A stretch of 64,000 nucleotides of DNA from positions 310,001 through 374,000 of the forward strand of contig NZ_BMDO01000003.1 in NCBI RefSeq assembly GCF_014635825.1. Reading direction: 5' to 3'. Shown piece after piece: positions 61,153 through 64,000 of this stretch (positions are counted from its first letter, which is position 1; every line of letters starts with the position of its first letter). This stretch comes from Mucilaginibacter galii (GTDB taxonomy: Bacteria; Bacteroidota; Bacteroidia; Sphingobacteriales; Sphingobacteriaceae). The position numbers and the translations under genes are program-made. The notes under the pieces were generated by a model, which saw only the letters and a program-made list of their open reading frames with translations, did not search any database and was not told where the DNA came from.

Positions 61153-64000
61153 ATGACTGATCAGCAAACCAAAAACCAATTTTTATTACACTCAGAGAAA
61201 CCTGCGGTACTAGCAGGCGAACCATTTCCATATAACCGGCTTCCTAATCCAAAAAGGTTTGAGGAACTGCTCTACAGCATTTTTGATGTGCTCGTGGAAA
61301 ATGCTATGCTGGCGAGACATAACCGCATCAGCCTGATGCCTGGTGTTGCTGATGATGGAAAAGATTGTGTACTCTCCATGAACGGAGATACAAATGGTAT
61401 AATTCAGTGTAAACAATATAATAACAACCTCAGCAAGGACGAGTTCGGGAAAGAAGTAACAAAGTTTGCCCTTTACAGCTTGATCAATCCGGCTTTGATT
61501 ACTGATCCAAACAACTTTACTTATTACATAGCAGTTGCAAAAAACTTTGTAAAAGATTGCAGTGACTTTATTGATGATTTTAATCGGTTGATCCAGGAAG
61601 AAGACGAAATAACTAAATGGATTTCTTTCAACCTAAATAAATACGCAAAACTTACTACGCTCAAGATCAGAGAAGCCGAACTGCCTTCGGAGGTCATCGC
61701 GGTTCTACAAGGTATAACGATTAAAAAATTGAATCATCAGGATTTGGACAACTATTTGTCGATGACCGAGATGCAACACCTGATCGGACAATTCTTTGGT
61801 GTCAGGACAGTAATAGACAATAGGGAATTAGCTGCTCTAAAGCAGGAAATTAAGTTTTTTAATAGCAAAGAACTTTCGAAATCCAACATCGATCGTGAAC
61901 TACAACGAAGCTCTATCTCCCTTCGTGCTGAAAGAAATGAATTCTTAGGCATTAGTGATTCGCATATCGAAAGGGCTGAAACCGAATTATTATACCAATG
62001 GCTTACCAAAACACTTAAAAAAGACGATCGGAATCGGCTTCTTAACTTTTGCTTGCTTGCGGGTAATGCAGGAATTGGAAAGACCGTAATTGTCAAAGAT
62101 CTGTACGATAGATTACTAAAGGAAGGCATACCCGTACTTGGTTTGAAGGCTGACAAAATCATTTCGGCTTCAATTGCAGAACTTCAGGATAAAATCGCGC
62201 TATCCATACCTATCTATGATTTCATCGAGAATTGTAAGCGGGTGTACCCTACTACAATATTGGTGATCGATCAGATCGATGCGTTATCACAATCCATGTC
62301 TTCAAATAAAAGTTACCTGCAAGTTTTCAAAGATCTGATCGAACAGTATACGCACGACCCTAACGTGCGGATTATAGTGTCTGTAAGACTGGCGGATCTG
62401 CAATTTGACCCCTCCCTTAAAGTTTATAAGAATATTGAGACGATCAAAGTCGGGCCACTGCCGGATGATGCCATATTTACTCAGCTAAAAAAGATTGGTA
62501 TTTCTCAGGACGCTGTACCTGACAAATTGTTGAATCTTCTACGTACGCCTATCCATCTGAACATTTTCAGCCAGATCGCTAAGCGCAAAAAACACCTCGG
62601 CTTAACCAACATCCAACAGATCTATCAGATTTATTGGAGAGATAAAATCATTAATGTTCCCGCGAGTACGAAAATCACAAAAGGTGCTGTAAAACAACTG
62701 GTCTATGACATTGCACAACGAATGTTTAAATCGAACACGATTACGGTAAGTACATTTCAGTTCGAGGATTATGCCGACGAGTTAAATTACATGGCGAGCG
62801 AACGGATCATTAAGATCGAAGATAATCTTTTGCAATTCTTCCACCAATCATTCTATGATTTTGCATTCTCTAAACAATTCGTAGAGGCCGGAAACGATGT
62901 GCATCAGTATTTGATGGATCAGGAACAATCTATTCATATACGCTCAGCGGTACGTATGATCGTTAATTATTACCGCGATTATGATCCAGTAAAATATAAC
63001 CGCTTGCTGACGCAAATTTTTAATGATTCGGGTGTTTTGTTCCATCTTAAACATTTGCTTTTTACTTCCCTGTTACAGCATGAATATCCTACGAATGACG
63101 AAAAAACACTAGTACTCGAAGAGGTAAAAAACTCTTTTCAAATGCAACTGCTATATCTAGAGACAGCCAGTTCCAATACATGGTTTGACTTTGCGATAAA
63201 CCATGGCATGCTGGATGTGCTGAATAAAGAGAGTCACGAGTTCGCCGGTCATTCACTGGGGAAGAGCGAGTTTAACTACTATAAGAACGCTGCATTTTTC
63301 TTTTTAAGATCTTTCACTACTTCAAACTACCAAGGGGCATGGAATTTCACTCAAAAGTTGACCGATAATAGTACGATCGTTAATATCCTGTATACGCTTA
63401 CAAACTGGTCAAATCCTATTAGTTTCGAGCTGTTTGAAAGATGTCATGATCAGGCTGAAAGTGACAGTTTCGCTTACTATCATATCCTAGCCAATATCGC
63501 TAATGACAGCCCAGATTTTGCATTGGAAAAAATTGAAGAGACGCTTCCTGGGCGGAACAAGAGTCGTGATGCAAGCTATAGGGATTATGAAGAACATGAG
63601 GTGTTAAAATCACTGGCAAAAGATTTACCTGAAAAGTTGATCGATATCCTTTATCGTACGATTTCGTCAGATTTTCGGCTTGATCAGCTTGAAGGTTATG
63701 AGGACGACTATTTTATTATTAATTATGATTACGCTTACACAGATCTTCGCGACGATGATACTTTAACCGGAAAAGAGTATTTGTATCGTTTGCTCGCAGT
63801 TTGTCTCAAAAGAGCTGCTGCGAAAAACCATCCAGAATTTGATCGCTTTTTCGGCGAGCATGTAAGGGGCCGTTACAAGGCTGTGCTGAGACTACTAATT
63901 TTTGCCTTGCAGGATAATGAACTAGCTCATATTCAAAAAGTTTATGAATTGTTCCTTTTCTTTCAATCGATTAACTACTTCGACTCCCATAGCAGGTTAT
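61153..64000 (+). CDS. STAND ATPase with N-terminal PD-(D/E)xK-like nuclease domain, C-terminus outside window
   Basis: The frame starts at ATG 61153 and is open to the right edge (949 residues seen). Residues about 30-190 look like a restriction-endonuclease fold of the Mrr/Cap4 type: FEELLYSIFDVLVE, ADDGKD (Asp71) and IIQCKQY (Gln85, Lys87), the D...QxK pattern. A STAND/NACHT-like ATPase follows: Walker A GNAGIGKT at 304-311, Walker B LVIDQID at 370-376, then IIVSVRLAD (sensor-like) and a helical winged region. From about 500 onward it is all helical repeats, as in sensor domains. This is the layout of antiviral STAND (Avs) proteins, which detect phage proteins and activate a nuclease. Very AT-rich. 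Which Avs type is undecided. Confidence 0.82.
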   Translation, partial: MTDQQTKNQFLLHSEKPAVLAGEPFPYNRLPNPKRFEELLYSIFDVLVENAMLARHNRISLMPGVADDGKDCVLSMNGDTNGIIQCKQYNNNLSKDEFGKEVTKFALYSLINPALITDPNNFTYYIAVAKNFVKDCSDFIDDFNRLIQEEDEITKWISFNLNKYAKLTTLKIREAELPSEVIAVLQGITIKKLNHQDLDNYLSMTEMQHLIGQFFGVRTVIDNRELAALKQEIKFFNSKELSKSNIDRELQRSSISLRAERNEFLGISDSHIERAETELLYQWLTKTLKKDDRNRLLNFCLLAGNAGIGKTVIVKDLYDRLLKEGIPVLGLKADKIISASIAELQDKIALSIPIYDFIENCKRVYPTTILVIDQIDALSQSMSSNKSYLQVFKDLIEQYTHDPNVRIIVSVRLADLQFDPSLKVYKNIETIKVGPLPDDAIFTQLKKIGISQDAVPDKLLNLLRTPIHLNIFSQIAKRKKHLGLTNIQQIYQIYWRDKIINVPASTKITKGAVKQLVYDIAQRMFKSNTITVSTFQFEDYADELNYMASERIIKIEDNLLQFFHQSFYDFAFSKQFVEAGNDVHQYLMDQEQSIHIRSAVRMIVNYYRDYDPVKYNRLLTQIFNDSGVLFHLKHLLFTSLLQHEYPTNDEKTLVLEEVKNSFQMQLLYLETASSNTWFDFAINHGMLDVLNKESHEFAGHSLGKSEFNYYKNAAFFFLRSFTTSNYQGAWNFTQKLTDNSTIVNILYTLTNWSNPISFELFERCHDQAESDSFAYYHILANIANDSPDFALEKIEETLPGRNKSRDASYRDYEEHEVLKSLAKDLPEKLIDILYRTISSDFRLDQLEGYEDDYFIINYDYAYTDLRDDDTLTGKEYLYRLLAVCLKRAAAKNHPEFDRFFGEHVRGRYKAVLRLLIFALQDNELAHIQKVYELFLFFQSINYFDSHSRL

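Overview
The window reads as a piece of a Bacteroidota chromosome, most likely Sphingobacteriaceae (Mucilaginibacter or Pedobacter type). Evidence for this: SusC/SusD pairs, promoters of the TTTG-N19-TAnnTTTG kind, a fused CusA/outer-membrane-factor gene, and Bacteroidota-type integrases whose first catalytic Arg is Ala. The genus is inferred, not proven.

Layout. 1-7.9 kb (minus strand): a DUF2723 membrane protein that runs off the left edge and a 1867-residue alpha-2-macroglobulin-like protein, separated by a terminator and two dispersed inverted repeats. 8.6-20.2 kb (plus): a polysaccharide utilisation locus (SusC, SusD, lipoprotein, GH3, two alginate-lyase-fold enzymes, GH88) that looks aimed at a uronic-acid polymer. 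20.4-25.4 kb (plus): an NAD-salvage locus with an NrtR-type regulator followed by nadM-Nudix, nadV, a PRPP-synthetase-like gene and an ADP-ribosylglycohydrolase. Two palindromes sit exactly on the nadM promoter. 25.4-28.3 kb: a WYL regulator divergent from an rtcB-family RNA ligase, with a repeat element between them. 28.4-34.3 kb: an AT-rich stretch of orphan genes plus a partly decayed tRNA cluster that contains a duplicated cassette. 34.5-42.7 kb (minus): a metal-efflux operon (small Cys-rich DUF6660-type protein, CusA-CzcC fusion, CusB-like adaptor, P1B ATPase).

From about 42.9 kb to the right edge lies an integrative mobilizable element. It carries a truncated integrase remnant, a tyrosine recombinase, an excisionase-like HTH protein, a second recombinase, a TnpB/Cas12-like protein without recognisable RuvC catalytic residues, a sigma factor, an XRE repressor, and MobC plus relaxase with a nested gene. 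I see no conjugation (tra) genes, so it probably relies on a helper. Its cargo is AT-rich and looks like a defence island: DinD; a tight four-gene operon of SF1 helicase, an unknown 591-residue protein, a methyltransferase and an ALKBH8-like 2OG/Fe(II) dioxygenase; a DUF4238 protein; and a large STAND ATPase with an N-terminal PD-(D/E)xK-like nuclease domain, cut by the right edge.

The four-gene helicase/dioxygenase operon is the best candidate for an undescribed system. The dead TnpB-like gene coupled to a sigma factor is the second.
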